A stretch of 64,000 nucleotides of DNA from Mesorhizobium sp. 65-26. GTDB taxonomy: Bacteria; Pseudomonadota; Alphaproteobacteria; Rhizobiales; Rhizobiaceae. Numbering within the stretch: position 1 is the stretch's first letter; every line of letters begins with the position of its first letter. This document shows positions 1-7,783 of the stretch, in pieces. The stretch covers positions 291,691 to 355,690 of the forward strand of contig MKVL01000004.1 of assembly GCA_001899205.1 (NCBI GenBank), written 5' to 3'. The notes beneath the pieces are model-generated. The model made no database searches. It was not told the DNA's origin and worked only from the letters and a program-made list of their open reading frames with translations. The position numbers and the translations under genes are program-made.

Positions 1-3
1 GGT

Positions 4-78
4 GTGAGCAGGGGTGATCTAACCGAAACGGAATGGCGGGTTTTGAAGAGCTTGTTTCCCATCGAACCTGAGAACCGT
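4..78 (+). pseudogene. IS5-family transposase N-terminal fragment
   Basis: The first 25 codons from a GTG start read as the conserved beginning of IS5-family transposases (MSRGDLTETEWRVLKSLFP), a segment in which 'TETEWRVLK' is characteristic. The similarity stops after the residues PENR, and the rest of the open frame to about 273 runs through unrelated sequence and into the tRNA gene, so the transposase is truncated to a stub. No terminal inverted repeat or target duplication could be identified. It is a decayed insertion sequence lying against the 3' end of a tRNA gene. Confidence 0.6.
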
Positions 79-225
79 CCAACGGTTCCCGGCAAATCCC
101 GGCGATTCCCAACCGAACGCCCGATCAATCAGCTCGAAAACACCTTTTCGGGGTGCCCTGGCAGCCGACGGTCATCCCGAAGATCAGGCCAGAGAGGCCA
201 ACGTACTGAATTCTTGAGAGAAAAG

Positions 226-301
226 TGGTGCCGCTTGCGTGACTCGAACACGCGACCCCATCATTACGAATGATGTGCTCTACCAACTGAGCTAAAGCGG
301 C
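226..301 (-). tRNA. tRNA-Thr (anticodon CGU)
   Basis: Read on the minus strand, the sequence folds as a full cloverleaf. The acceptor stem pairs GCCGCTT with AAGCGGC, the D-arm is TAGCTCAGTTGGTAGAGC, the anticodon stem CATCA/TGATG encloses the loop TTCGTAA with anticodon CGT, and the T-arm contains GTTCGAGTC. A genomically encoded CCA occupies 226-228. The anticodon CGU reads the threonine codon ACG. The gene is preceded by a good promoter at 336-364. Confidence 0.96.
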
Positions 302-616
302 CCTGGAGAGACCGAGGCCTCCAAGATGGGCTGCGTGATAGACTCAACCGGCCGTGAATTCAAGATGGTCGGTTGCGATTTCGGGATCTGCTTGCCAATT
401 CTCGTTAGCGCGCCTCGCGGCGACGCCGGAAACGCTCAGGCATGCATTCCCGGTTGGCTGATGCGCGACGCCAGGCTGCTGTCTGCTATGCTATAATGCA
501 GCCGTCCGACCGGCCACGTGGCCGAAAAACCTTCGGAAATCCGGCACGTAGGCCCTAGTTGACGTGGAATGCTGTCGCTCGCCCGTTGATTGATCGGTCG
601 CCTGCGGCTAACGATC
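302..616. other. Intergenic region between tRNA-Thr and the first gene
   Basis: Apart from the tRNA promoter at 336-364, nothing recognisable is seen. Open frames here on either strand (for example minus 436-699) have no familiar protein features or ribosome binding sites. Confidence 0.5.
336..364 (-). promoter_or_regulatory. Promoter of tRNA-Thr
   Basis: On the minus strand CTTGAA (359-364) is followed after exactly 17 bases by CTATCA (336-341). This fits the rhizobial sigma-70 consensus CTTGAC-N17-CTATAT. Transcription would begin near 329, about 28 bases before the mature tRNA 5' end. Identified by eye only. Confidence 0.6.
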
Positions 617-1771
617 ATGGCAGGATTGGGCGAGAATGCAGAGGGATCCAGCGTGGACGCGATCGAAAAAGCGATCCGGAGCGCCTTGGAAAAGGGCAAT
701 GCCGACGATCGGGCCTTTCGCGAGAAAGTCTACCGGTCGGCTTTCTCGGCGCTCGACCGCGCGCTTCAGGCCAATCCAAACGTAACGGTGGAAGTGGCCA
801 TCAACCGCCGCAAGGCCGTGCAGGCCAAGATCGCCGAGATCGAATCCGAATTCCTGCCGGCCGTGCCCGATGTCGGCGCGCCAAATGGGGGCGAGGTTGA
901 GGCGCCCGCGGTCGATCCGGCCGCGTCGCCGAAGTCCGGTTCGACATCATCGCCGGCCGTGTCCGTCGACGGTCCGGCCGACGCGCCCCGGTCGCGCGTG
1001 CTGCCCGTCGTTCCCGACATCATGCCGGATGGCCCGCTGCCGGAAGCGCCGTCGCTCGACACGCGGGGCGACGCGCAGGCCGGCGCCGAAGTGGCGCCCG
1101 ACCGTGACGAGCGGCGGATCAGGGGCCCGCGGCTGCCGCTGACGGCGATCTTCCTCGGGGTGACATTGCTCGCGGCCATCGCGATCGGCGGTTACTTTGC
1201 CATGCAGACCGGCGTCTTCAAGACCGCCGCGCAGCTCGACACCGCTCCGCCCCAGCCGCCGCCCACGGTCTCGGACGACGAGGCGCCCGCCCAGGACGGC
1301 GCGCCGCAGAAACCAGGCGAGCCGGACCAGTCGCGCGACTGGATCAACGTCTTCTCGCCGAACGATCCGACGCATGTCAGCGCGCCTTCCGACGCCAAGG
1401 CCGATGTCATGAAGGACGATACGGGCTCCTTCCTGCGCATCCGTTCCGGGGCGTCCGGTTCGGCCGTCAGCTTCGACGTCGGCCAGGGCATCCTGGAGAA
1501 GATCGCCGGCAAGCATGCCGTCTTCGACATCATCGCCCGCTCCGAGGAAGGCAAGGAGACGCAGATCTCGATCGACTGCAATTTCGGCGAGCTCGGCGAC
1601 TGCGGTCGCAAGCGCTATGCCGTCGGCCAGCAGCGCAACGAGTATCTGTTCGACGTGCAATTCCCCGACAAGCATCCCGGTTCGGCGGGAACCATCGCCA
1701 TCAATTCCGACTTCGACAAGCAGGGCAAGGCGGTCGACATCTACGAGATCCGCGTCTCGACGAGCCAGTAG
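617..1771 (+). CDS. Hypothetical single-pass membrane protein
   Basis: A 384-residue protein of no family I recognise. An N-terminal cytoplasmic part of about 75 residues is helical and charged. It is followed by a proline/alanine/aspartate-rich linker, one membrane segment at about residues 172-195 (LPLTAIFLGVTLLAAIAIGG), a second proline-rich linker, and a C-terminal domain (about 245-384) rich in beta-type sequence with two cysteines (CNFGELGDC) that could form a disulphide. The topology implied is N-in, C-terminal domain in the periplasm. The ATG at 617 was chosen over an in-frame TTG at 590; neither has a strong ribosome binding site. It lies tail-to-tail with the DNA ligase gene, 23 bp apart. 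Confidence 0.75.
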   Translation: MAGLGENAEGSSVDAIEKAIRSALEKGNADDRAFREKVYRSAFSALDRALQANPNVTVEVAINRRKAVQAKIAEIESEFLPAVPDVGAPNGGEVEAPAVDPAASPKSGSTSSPAVSVDGPADAPRSRVLPVVPDIMPDGPLPEAPSLDTRGDAQAGAEVAPDRDERRIRGPRLPLTAIFLGVTLLAAIAIGGYFAMQTGVFKTAAQLDTAPPQPPPTVSDDEAPAQDGAPQKPGEPDQSRDWINVFSPNDPTHVSAPSDAKADVMKDDTGSFLRIRSGASGSAVSFDVGQGILEKIAGKHAVFDIIARSEEGKETQISIDCNFGELGDCGRKRYAVGQQRNEYLFDVQFPDKHPGSAGTIAINSDFDKQGKAVDIYEIRVSTSQ

Positions 1772-1794
1772 CGCCCAGCCTCCAGGACAAGGCA

Positions 1795-3402
1795 CTACTC
1801 CCGGCGGTCGAGCAGCGCCTGCAGCGTTTCGATGCGGTCGGCCTCGCGCGTGGGCTTGTCCCAGCGCAGCCGCGAGATCCGGGGAAAGCGCATGGCGACG
1901 CCGGACTTGTGCCGCGTCGAGCGGTTGAGCCCTTCGAAAGCCACCTCCAGCACCAGGCCGTTGTCGCGGTCGGCCCTTACCGAGCGCACCGGGCCGAAGC
2001 GCTCGATCGTGTTGTCGCGGACATATTTGTCGATCTGCTTCAGCTCCTCGTCGGTGAAGCCGAAATAGGCCTTGCCGACCGGCACCAGTTCTTCCGAACC
2101 TTCAGGCCCCGACCAGACGCCGAACGTGTAGTCGGAATAGAAGCTCGAACGCTTGCCATGGCCGCGCTGCGCGTACATGAGCACGGCATCGACCGTATGC
2201 GGATCGCGCTTCCACTTGAACCATGGCCCCTTCGGGCGGCCGGCGAGATAAGGCGAATCCCAACGCTTCAGCATGACGCCTTCGATGATCGGGTGCGGCG
2301 GCGCCTGCCGCAGGCGCTGCAATTCCTCCCAGCCGGAAAACCCGACCAGCGGCGAAAGATCGAAGCGGCTCGGGTCGAGCGTGCCGACGAACGCCTCCAG
2401 CCGGCTTCGCCTTTCGCGAAAGGGCAGTGCGCGAAGGTCCTCCTCGCCAGCCTGCAGCAGGTCGTAGCAGCGCATGAAAGCCGGATATTGCTGTCTTATC
2501 TTCGGCGATACCGTCTTCCGGTTCAGCCGTTGCTGCAGGTCCGAGAAGGTGCCGGTCGCCTCCCTGGGATCGCCCACGAGGAGCTCGCCATCGATGGCAC
2601 CGGAGAAGGTCATGGCGTCGGCCAGGTCCGGAAAGGCGCCTGACACGTCGTCGCCGGTGCGCGAGTAGAGACGGCGAATCCCGCCCTCACAGATCGCCTG
2701 GACGCGGATGCCGTCCCACTTCCATTCGGCCGCGTAGTCCGCCGGGTCGAGCTTTTCGAGATCGCCGTCCCCGACGGGGTTCGACAGCATCACCGGCCTG
2801 AACAGTGCCATCGCCGCCTTCGCCGGTCTTTCGGCCCTGCCCTCCAGCCATGCGAAGAGTTCGGTGTAGGGCGGCGTCAGCCCATGCCAGAGTTCCTCGA
2901 TCTCGGCGACATCGACCTGGCCGAACTCCGCCAGCGCCTGCTTGGCCAGCCGCGCCGAGACGCCGATGCGCAAGCCCCCGGTCACCAGCTTGATGATGGC
3001 GAAGCGCGCCGAAATGCCGGCGCTGTCGAGAAGCCTGGCCAGCACCTGCGGGCCGTCGGAACGGCTCGCCGCCTGCAGCCGGCCCACCACTTCGGCCAGC
3101 GTTGGCACACGGTTCGGGATTGTTCCCGGCGCCAGCGGCCACACCAGCGACACCGTCTCGGCGAGGTCGCCAACATAGTCGTAGGAATAGCCGAACAGCA
3201 CCGGATCCATGCGCTCGGTGATCAGCATGCGCAGCATCGCCGGCTTGACCGAAGCGATCGAGAGATCGCCGGTGATCGCCGCCAGCGCAAGGCCGCGATC
3301 GGGATCCTCGACGGCTCGGAAATAGTCGATGAGCAGCGTCAGCTTGCCGTTGCGCGACGGCGTCAGCACCAGCCGGTCGAGAAGTTCGGCGAAGCGGTTC
3401 AT
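1795..3402 (-). CDS. ATP-dependent DNA ligase (exonuclease-associated type)
   Basis: A 535-residue ATP-dependent DNA ligase that would seal nicks in a DNA-repair role; the essential replicative ligase in such bacteria is the NAD-dependent LigA. Residues 1 to about 180 are the helical N-terminal DNA-binding domain. The adenylation domain carries the nucleotidyltransferase motif EWKWDGIR with the AMP-accepting lysine at residue 228. Later motifs include DGELLVGD, EGVMLKR and WFKWKRDPHTVDAVLMYAQRG, followed by an OB fold ending RHKSGVAMRFPRISRLRWDK. This family is normally encoded with a metallo-beta-lactamase exonuclease, an Lhr-type helicase and a phosphoesterase. Here the exonuclease is just upstream on the same strand (start of this gene 242 bp after its end), split from it by a palindromic repeat. 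It lacks the polymerase and Ku-linked domains of LigD. Confidence 0.92.
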   Translation of the reverse strand: MNRFAELLDRLVLTPSRNGKLTLLIDYFRAVEDPDRGLALAAITGDLSIASVKPAMLRMLITERMDPVLFGYSYDYVGDLAETVSLVWPLAPGTIPNRVPTLAEVVGRLQAASRSDGPQVLARLLDSAGISARFAIIKLVTGGLRIGVSARLAKQALAEFGQVDVAEIEELWHGLTPPYTELFAWLEGRAERPAKAAMALFRPVMLSNPVGDGDLEKLDPADYAAEWKWDGIRVQAICEGGIRRLYSRTGDDVSGAFPDLADAMTFSGAIDGELLVGDPREATGTFSDLQQRLNRKTVSPKIRQQYPAFMRCYDLLQAGEEDLRALPFRERRSRLEAFVGTLDPSRFDLSPLVGFSGWEELQRLRQAPPHPIIEGVMLKRWDSPYLAGRPKGPWFKWKRDPHTVDAVLMYAQRGHGKRSSFYSDYTFGVWSGPEGSEELVPVGKAYFGFTDEELKQIDKYVRDNTIERFGPVRSVRADRDNGLVLEVAFEGLNRSTRHKSGVAMRFPRISRLRWDKPTREADRIETLQALLDRRE

Positions 3403-3442
3403 GGGAGTATAGACCGCGCCAACAGCGAAAGCCGGTGCGAGA

Positions 3443-3600
3443 CACCCCCCTCTGGCCTGCCGGCCATCTCCCCCGCAAAGGGGGAGATCGGCAGTTTCGG
3501 CCTTGCCGCGTATCCTGCAACGTTTGCGATTGGCGAAAGCCGCCGTGACATCCGATCTCCCCCCTTGCGGGGGAGATGGCCGGCAGGCCAGAGGGGGGTG
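3443..3600. repeat. RIME-like palindromic intergenic repeat
   Basis: Two arms of about 49 bases, 3443-3491 and 3552-3600, are near-perfect inverted copies: the left arm begins CACCCCCCTCTGGCCTGCCG and the right arm ends in its complement. Each arm contains its own smaller hairpin built on CTCCCCC/GGGGGAG. This double-palindrome layout matches the Rhizobium-specific intergenic mosaic elements (RIME) common in rhizobial genomes. In RNA it would form a very stable structure between the exonuclease and ligase genes. Confidence 0.75.
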
Positions 3601-3643
3601 GGAAGGATCGCTGGGCTGGCAATCAGCAGATCAAAAAACGCCA

Positions 3644-4654
3644 TCAGTCACCCTCATCCTCGTAACCCACGAGGTGCAGCGGCCTTGCCGCGATCCCCTC
3701 CAGCTCGCACCACCGCACCAGCGCCTCCTCGCGGCCGTGCGTCACCCAGACTTCGCCGGCGCCGGTCTGCCGGATCGTGGCGATGAGCTCGTCCCAGTCG
3801 GCATGGTCGGAGATGATCAGCGGCAGCTCGACGCCGCCCTGCTTGGCGCGTTGGCGGATGCGCATCCATCCCGAGGCGAAGCAGGAGATCGGGTCGGGAA
3901 AGCGGCGGGCCCAGCGGTCGGCGAAGGCCGATGGCGGTCCGATCACGATGGCGCCGGCGAAATCCGCCTTGCCGCCGCTCTCGACCGTGGCCGGTTCCAG
4001 CACGCCGAGGTCTATGCCCTGGCTCTGGTAATATTCGCTGAGCCTGGCCAGCGCGCCATGGATGTGGATCGGCCTGTCATATCCGGCGTCGCGCAGCAGC
4101 CGCATTACGCGCTGAGCCTTGCCCAGCGCGTAGGCGCCGACCAGATGCGACCGTTCGGGGAACTGCGCCGCCGAGGTCAGCAGCCTTGCGATCTCCTCCG
4201 TGTCGGGAGGGTGTCGGAAGACCGGCAGCCCGAAGGTCGCCTCGGTGATGAAGACGTCGCACGGCACCGGCTCGAAGGGCGCGCAGGTCGCATCCCGCTG
4301 GCGCTTGTAGTCACCGGAGGCGACGATGCGCGTTCCCTTGTGCTCCACGGCGATCTGGGCCGACCCCAGCACATGTCCGGCCGGATGGAAGCTGACGCTG
4401 ACCTCGCCGATCGCGATGCGCTCGCCCGGTACTGCTGCCTGCGTCGTTCCGGCGAACTGGGGGCCGAGCCGCAACCCCATGATGTCAAGGGTCTGGCGCG
4501 TCGCCAGCACCGAACGATGCCCCGGCCGCGCGTGGTCGGAATGGCCGTGTGTGACCAGCGCCCGGTCGACCGGCTTGACCGGGTCGATGAAGAAATCGCC
4601 GGGTGGGCAATAGAGGCCTTCCGGCCGTGGATGGAGCAGGTCGCTGGCGCGCAT
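3644..4654 (-). CDS. Ligase-associated DNA exonuclease (metallo-beta-lactamase fold)
   Basis: A 336-residue metallo-beta-lactamase/beta-CASP-type nuclease that would trim DNA ends before sealing by the neighbouring ATP-dependent ligase. The zinc motif HGHSDH is at residues 36-41, followed by further metal-site regions (FHPAGHVLGSAQI, SGDYKR, and SDHADWDEL near the C-terminus). The opening 'PEGLYCPPGDFFIDPVKPVD' and the length are those of the ligase-associated exonuclease family (TIGR04122 type). It is transcribed toward the ligase gene. The helicase and phosphoesterase that usually complete this cluster are not in the window. Confidence 0.9.
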   Translation of the reverse strand: MRASDLLHPRPEGLYCPPGDFFIDPVKPVDRALVTHGHSDHARPGHRSVLATRQTLDIMGLRLGPQFAGTTQAAVPGERIAIGEVSVSFHPAGHVLGSAQIAVEHKGTRIVASGDYKRQRDATCAPFEPVPCDVFITEATFGLPVFRHPPDTEEIARLLTSAAQFPERSHLVGAYALGKAQRVMRLLRDAGYDRPIHIHGALARLSEYYQSQGIDLGVLEPATVESGGKADFAGAIVIGPPSAFADRWARRFPDPISCFASGWMRIRQRAKQGGVELPLIISDHADWDELIATIRQTGAGEVWVTHGREEALVRWCELEGIAARPLHLVGYEDEGD

Positions 4655-4805
4655 CGCTCCAAGATAGGCGCTAATTCCGGCGCGAAAAGCCCGTTGTCGA
4701 AGACTGCTGACTCGTCGGCGAAATCGTACTGGACCCGGTTCTACGCGGACGTCTTTTGCGCTACATGGATGGCAACCGGCCGTTCGCGCCGGCGGAACCT
4801 TCCAA

Positions 4806-5723
4806 ATGAAGCCGCTGCAGGCCTCGTCCGGTGACCTGAACGCCGATCGTCGCGCCGACTATGCCGAGATGCTCCACGCGTCCGGCGAGCACGGGGCGGC
4901 GGCTGAGCTGTTGCTGGGCGCGCTGGAGCTCGCGCCGCGATGGGCGGCCGGCTGGTTCCGCCTCGGCGAGATGCAGGAAGCCGCGGGCGCACCCGATCTG
5001 GCGGCGCAGGCCTGGACCATGTCCATGCGTCTCGATCCGGCCGATCGTTTCGGCGCCACGCTCAAACTGCACCTGATCGGCAGGGGTACGGCGGGCGACG
5101 CGCCGCCGCCGGCCTTCGTCGAAACGCTGTTCGACCAGTATGCCGACACTTTCGACGACGCCCTGGTCGGCAAGCTCGGCTATCGCGTCCCCGAAGTGCT
5201 CGACCAGGCCATCCGCGCGGCAAGACCCGGCCGCTTCAGGCTGGCCTTCGATCTGGGCTGCGGCACCGGCTTGATGGGGCAGCGGCTGCGGCCGATCGTG
5301 GATCGTCTCGAAGGGATGGACATTTCGGCGCGCATGCTGGCCAAGGCGCGGGCGAAAGGCATCTACGACAATCTTGCCCGCGCCGATCTCGGCCATTTCA
5401 GCCATGCCGGACCCGAGGCCGATCTCATCGTCGCGGCCGACGTGTTCATCTATGTCGGCAGGCTCGAAACGGTGATCGCCAGGATCGCCGCGGCATTGGC
5501 CGTGGATGGCCTGTTCGCCTTCTCGATCGAGGCGCTGGCGACGGCTGGCGATGCCGGTTTTGCCTTGCGACCGACGCGTCGCTACGCGCATGCTCTTGGC
5601 TATGTGCGCGGGGTGCTTGAGGCCAACGGCCTGGCAGTGCTTTCGGCCGATACGATGACCATCCGAATGGATCGTGGCGAGCCGGTCGACGGGTTCGCCA
5701 TCGTCTCGCGAAAGGTCGGCTGA
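4806..5723 (+). CDS. TPR-containing class I SAM-dependent methyltransferase
   Basis: A 305-residue protein. The first 80 or so residues form two or three TPR-like helical repeats (ADYAEMLHASGEHGAAAELL, APRWAAGWFRLGEMQEAAG). A Rossmann methyltransferase domain follows, with SAM motif I DLGCGTG at residues 149-155, an acidic end of strand two (EGMDIS), and the motif IV region LIVAADVFIYVG. The substrate cannot be told from sequence; proteins of this architecture are annotated only as methyltransferases. It is divergent from the exonuclease gene (about 150 bp between starts). The chosen ATG begins the first TPR-like segment. Confidence 0.85.
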   Translation: MKPLQASSGDLNADRRADYAEMLHASGEHGAAAELLLGALELAPRWAAGWFRLGEMQEAAGAPDLAAQAWTMSMRLDPADRFGATLKLHLIGRGTAGDAPPPAFVETLFDQYADTFDDALVGKLGYRVPEVLDQAIRAARPGRFRLAFDLGCGTGLMGQRLRPIVDRLEGMDISARMLAKARAKGIYDNLARADLGHFSHAGPEADLIVAADVFIYVGRLETVIARIAAALAVDGLFAFSIEALATAGDAGFALRPTRRYAHALGYVRGVLEANGLAVLSADTMTIRMDRGEPVDGFAIVSRKVG

Positions 5724-5827
5724 GACGCCGTTCGGGAGCCAATCTTTGTTGCGGTTGCGAAAAAGCCCGAATCGGCTGTCACTATGGCTTCGTTCCGCGT
5801 GTGGGTTACGCGGACGGGGAGCATTTC

Positions 5828-6193
5828 ATGAGTTGGAAGTTGATGGCGATGGCATCGTGCCTCGCGGTCGCCGGCTGCGTTGGCGGCAATTCGATGTCCG
5901 AGCGCCAGGACGAAGACGTCCAGTCCTCGCTGCGCTATGACGACGTGCCTTGCGATCAGTTGCTGGCGCAACGGGACGGGCTGGCGCGGCAGTACAATCT
6001 CGCGGTCGACGTCAAGCCGACTTTCTCCGACCCGGCATTGGGATTCGGCCCGTTCACGCCTGACATACGCTCCAAGCCCAAGCGCGACAGGGACAGGGCC
6101 ATCGGCGAGATCGATGCCATGAACCGCTCGATCCTGCGTCGCGACTGTGCCAAGCCGGACAAGCAGAGCAAGGCAGTCGCCTTGCCCGGCTGA
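5828..6193 (+). CDS. Small hypothetical lipoprotein
   Basis: A 121-residue protein of unknown function. The start at ATG 5828 gives a short lipoprotein signal peptide with lipobox LAVAGC and the modified cysteine at residue 17. The in-frame start further upstream (5801) would leave a poor signal. The mature part is polar, with a conserved-looking core (DDVPCDQLLAQRDGLARQYN) and two further cysteines (in PCDQ and RRDCAKP) that may pair. It is predicted to be attached to the inner or outer membrane facing the periplasm. Confidence 0.75.
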   Translation: MSWKLMAMASCLAVAGCVGGNSMSERQDEDVQSSLRYDDVPCDQLLAQRDGLARQYNLAVDVKPTFSDPALGFGPFTPDIRSKPKRDRDRAIGEIDAMNRSILRRDCAKPDKQSKAVALPG

Positions 6194-6245
6194 AGATCCG
6201 AAGCCGGCTGTGGCCGGAGATTTATCGCGAGGCTATGTCCTTCCA

Positions 6246-6785
6246 ATGTCGCATCGGATCAGCCTCGAAGAGCTCGGCGACCGCATATGCATCCTCGGGC
6301 CGTCGAACAGCGGCAAGTCGACCCTGGCCAATGCGATCGCTCGCAAGCGCGATCTGTGCCCCATCCATCTCGATCAGTTGCACCACCTGCCGAATACGGA
6401 TTGGCAGCCGCGCCCCAGGGACGAGTTCATCGCCTTGCACGATGACGCGATCGCCGGTCCGCGCTGGGTGATGGACGGCAACTACTCGGTCAGCATGCCG
6501 CAGCGCTTCCAGCGCGCGACGGGCCTGATACTGCTGGACATCTCGACGTCGGCGAGCCTGCTGCGCTATTTCCGCAGAACCCTGTTCGAAACCGCGAGGT
6601 TGGGCGCCCTGGAAGGCGGGCAGGACAGCGTCAAGTGGGACATGATCCACCACATCGCCGTGGTGACGCCGCGAAACCGCGAGCGCTACCGGCTGATGTT
6701 CGACCGGATCGACCTTCCGAAAGTGCAACTGCCTTCGGTTCGGGCGATCAAGGAAAGCTTTCTGGAATGGGGGTTGGCCCGATAG
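6246..6785 (+). CDS. P-loop kinase-like protein (topology-modulation/FlaR family)
   Basis: A 179-residue P-loop NTPase. Walker A is GPSNSGKST at residues 18-26, followed by the adenylate-kinase-like features HLDQLHHLPNTDW and WVMDGNYS, then an arginine-rich lid (RYFRRTLFETARLG). These match the group annotated as DNA topology modulation protein FlaR or AAA-family kinases; the true substrate is unknown. The ATG at 6246 is preferred because the upstream in-frame extension overlaps the lipoprotein gene and is low in complexity. It lies tail-to-tail with ghrA. Confidence 0.8.
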   Translation: MSHRISLEELGDRICILGPSNSGKSTLANAIARKRDLCPIHLDQLHHLPNTDWQPRPRDEFIALHDDAIAGPRWVMDGNYSVSMPQRFQRATGLILLDISTSASLLRYFRRTLFETARLGALEGGQDSVKWDMIHHIAVVTPRNRERYRLMFDRIDLPKVQLPSVRAIKESFLEWGLAR

Positions 6786-6816
6786 CTTGGGCGCCCCCGC
6801 TTCTTCCGGACTTGGC

Positions 6817-7758
6817 TCAGTAACCCGCCTTCAGGTCCACAAGGTTCTCGAGCGCCTCGCCGCGTTCATAAGCATCCATCTGCCTCAGCATGATCGGCGC
6901 CAGGTGAGCGGGGTCCGATGTCGCTGCCGAATGCGGCGTGATGAAGATCTTGGGATGGCCCCAAAGTCGGCTGGTCTTGGGCAAAGGCTCGACCTCGAAC
7001 ACGTCGAGGCTTGCTTCCTTGAGCGTCCCGTCTTCCAGTGCGCGCAGTATGTCGGCGTCCTTCTGCAGGCGGCCGCGCCCGGCGTTGATCAGCACGGCGC
7101 CGCCGAGACCGTTGCGCCGGCGCAATTCCTTCAGGAGGCTGTAGTTGACGATGCCCTGCGTGCGTGGCGTCAGCGGCAGAAGCACGACCAGTATGTCGGT
7201 GGCGTTGAGGAATGGAATGAGGCCGGCGTCGCCGGCATAGGTCGAGACGCCGGGCATCGGCCGCTCGGTACGCGACCAGCCATTGATGGCAAAGCCGAGC
7301 GAAAGCAGCACCTTGGCCGCCGCGCGGCCGAGCGTGCCGAGCCCCATGATGCCGACGGAGATGTCGCTGGCGGGCCGCTGGGGCGGATCGCGCCACGCCT
7401 TTTTCTGCTGCTGTGCCCGAAAAAGCACGCCCTGCCGATGATGGTCGAGCACCCGCCAGACGACATATTCGGTCATGTACTGGGTAAGATTGTCGGCAAC
7501 CACCTTGACGACCGGCACGTCGGGCCGGCCGGGATCGGCGAAGATATGGTCGACGCCGGCGCCGATCGAGAAGATCACGCGCAGGTTGGGCAGCGAGGCC
7601 AGCAGGTTCGGCCGCTGCTTCCACACTACGGCGTAGGTGATCGACGGATCGCTCGCGCCGTCGGGCTCCAGCACCACCTCGCGTTCGGCCGAGAGCAGCT
7701 CGCGCCAGCGCTGCGGCTGGAAGCTGGTGGTGGCGAGCAGGATGCGGCCCTTTTCCAT
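6817..7758 (-). CDS. ghrA: Glyoxylate/hydroxypyruvate reductase A
   Basis: A 313-residue D-isomer-specific 2-hydroxyacid dehydrogenase that reduces glyoxylate to glycolate and hydroxypyruvate to glycerate with NADPH. The nucleotide-binding loop is GLGTLG (139-144). Catalytic residues are R228 (INAGRG), E257 (DVFEVEPLP) and H276 (PHSAA). The short N-terminal catalytic lobe with SIGAGVDH and the WR/QQ pattern are those of the GhrA branch. It begins 25 bp after the end of the yejF-type gene on the same strand and may be the last gene of that operon. Confidence 0.92.
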   Translation of the reverse strand: MEKGRILLATTSFQPQRWRELLSAEREVVLEPDGASDPSITYAVVWKQRPNLLASLPNLRVIFSIGAGVDHIFADPGRPDVPVVKVVADNLTQYMTEYVVWRVLDHHRQGVLFRAQQQKKAWRDPPQRPASDISVGIMGLGTLGRAAAKVLLSLGFAINGWSRTERPMPGVSTYAGDAGLIPFLNATDILVVLLPLTPRTQGIVNYSLLKELRRRNGLGGAVLINAGRGRLQKDADILRALEDGTLKEASLDVFEVEPLPKTSRLWGHPKIFITPHSAATSDPAHLAPIMLRQMDAYERGEALENLVDLKAGY

Positions 7759-7783
7759 GACGATGCTTCCCTGTATCCGCCCG

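Noticed and set aside
4-273. 89-codon frame at the left edge as an intact gene
   Set aside because: Only its first 25 codons resemble a transposase; the rest runs into the antisense of the tRNA-Thr gene.
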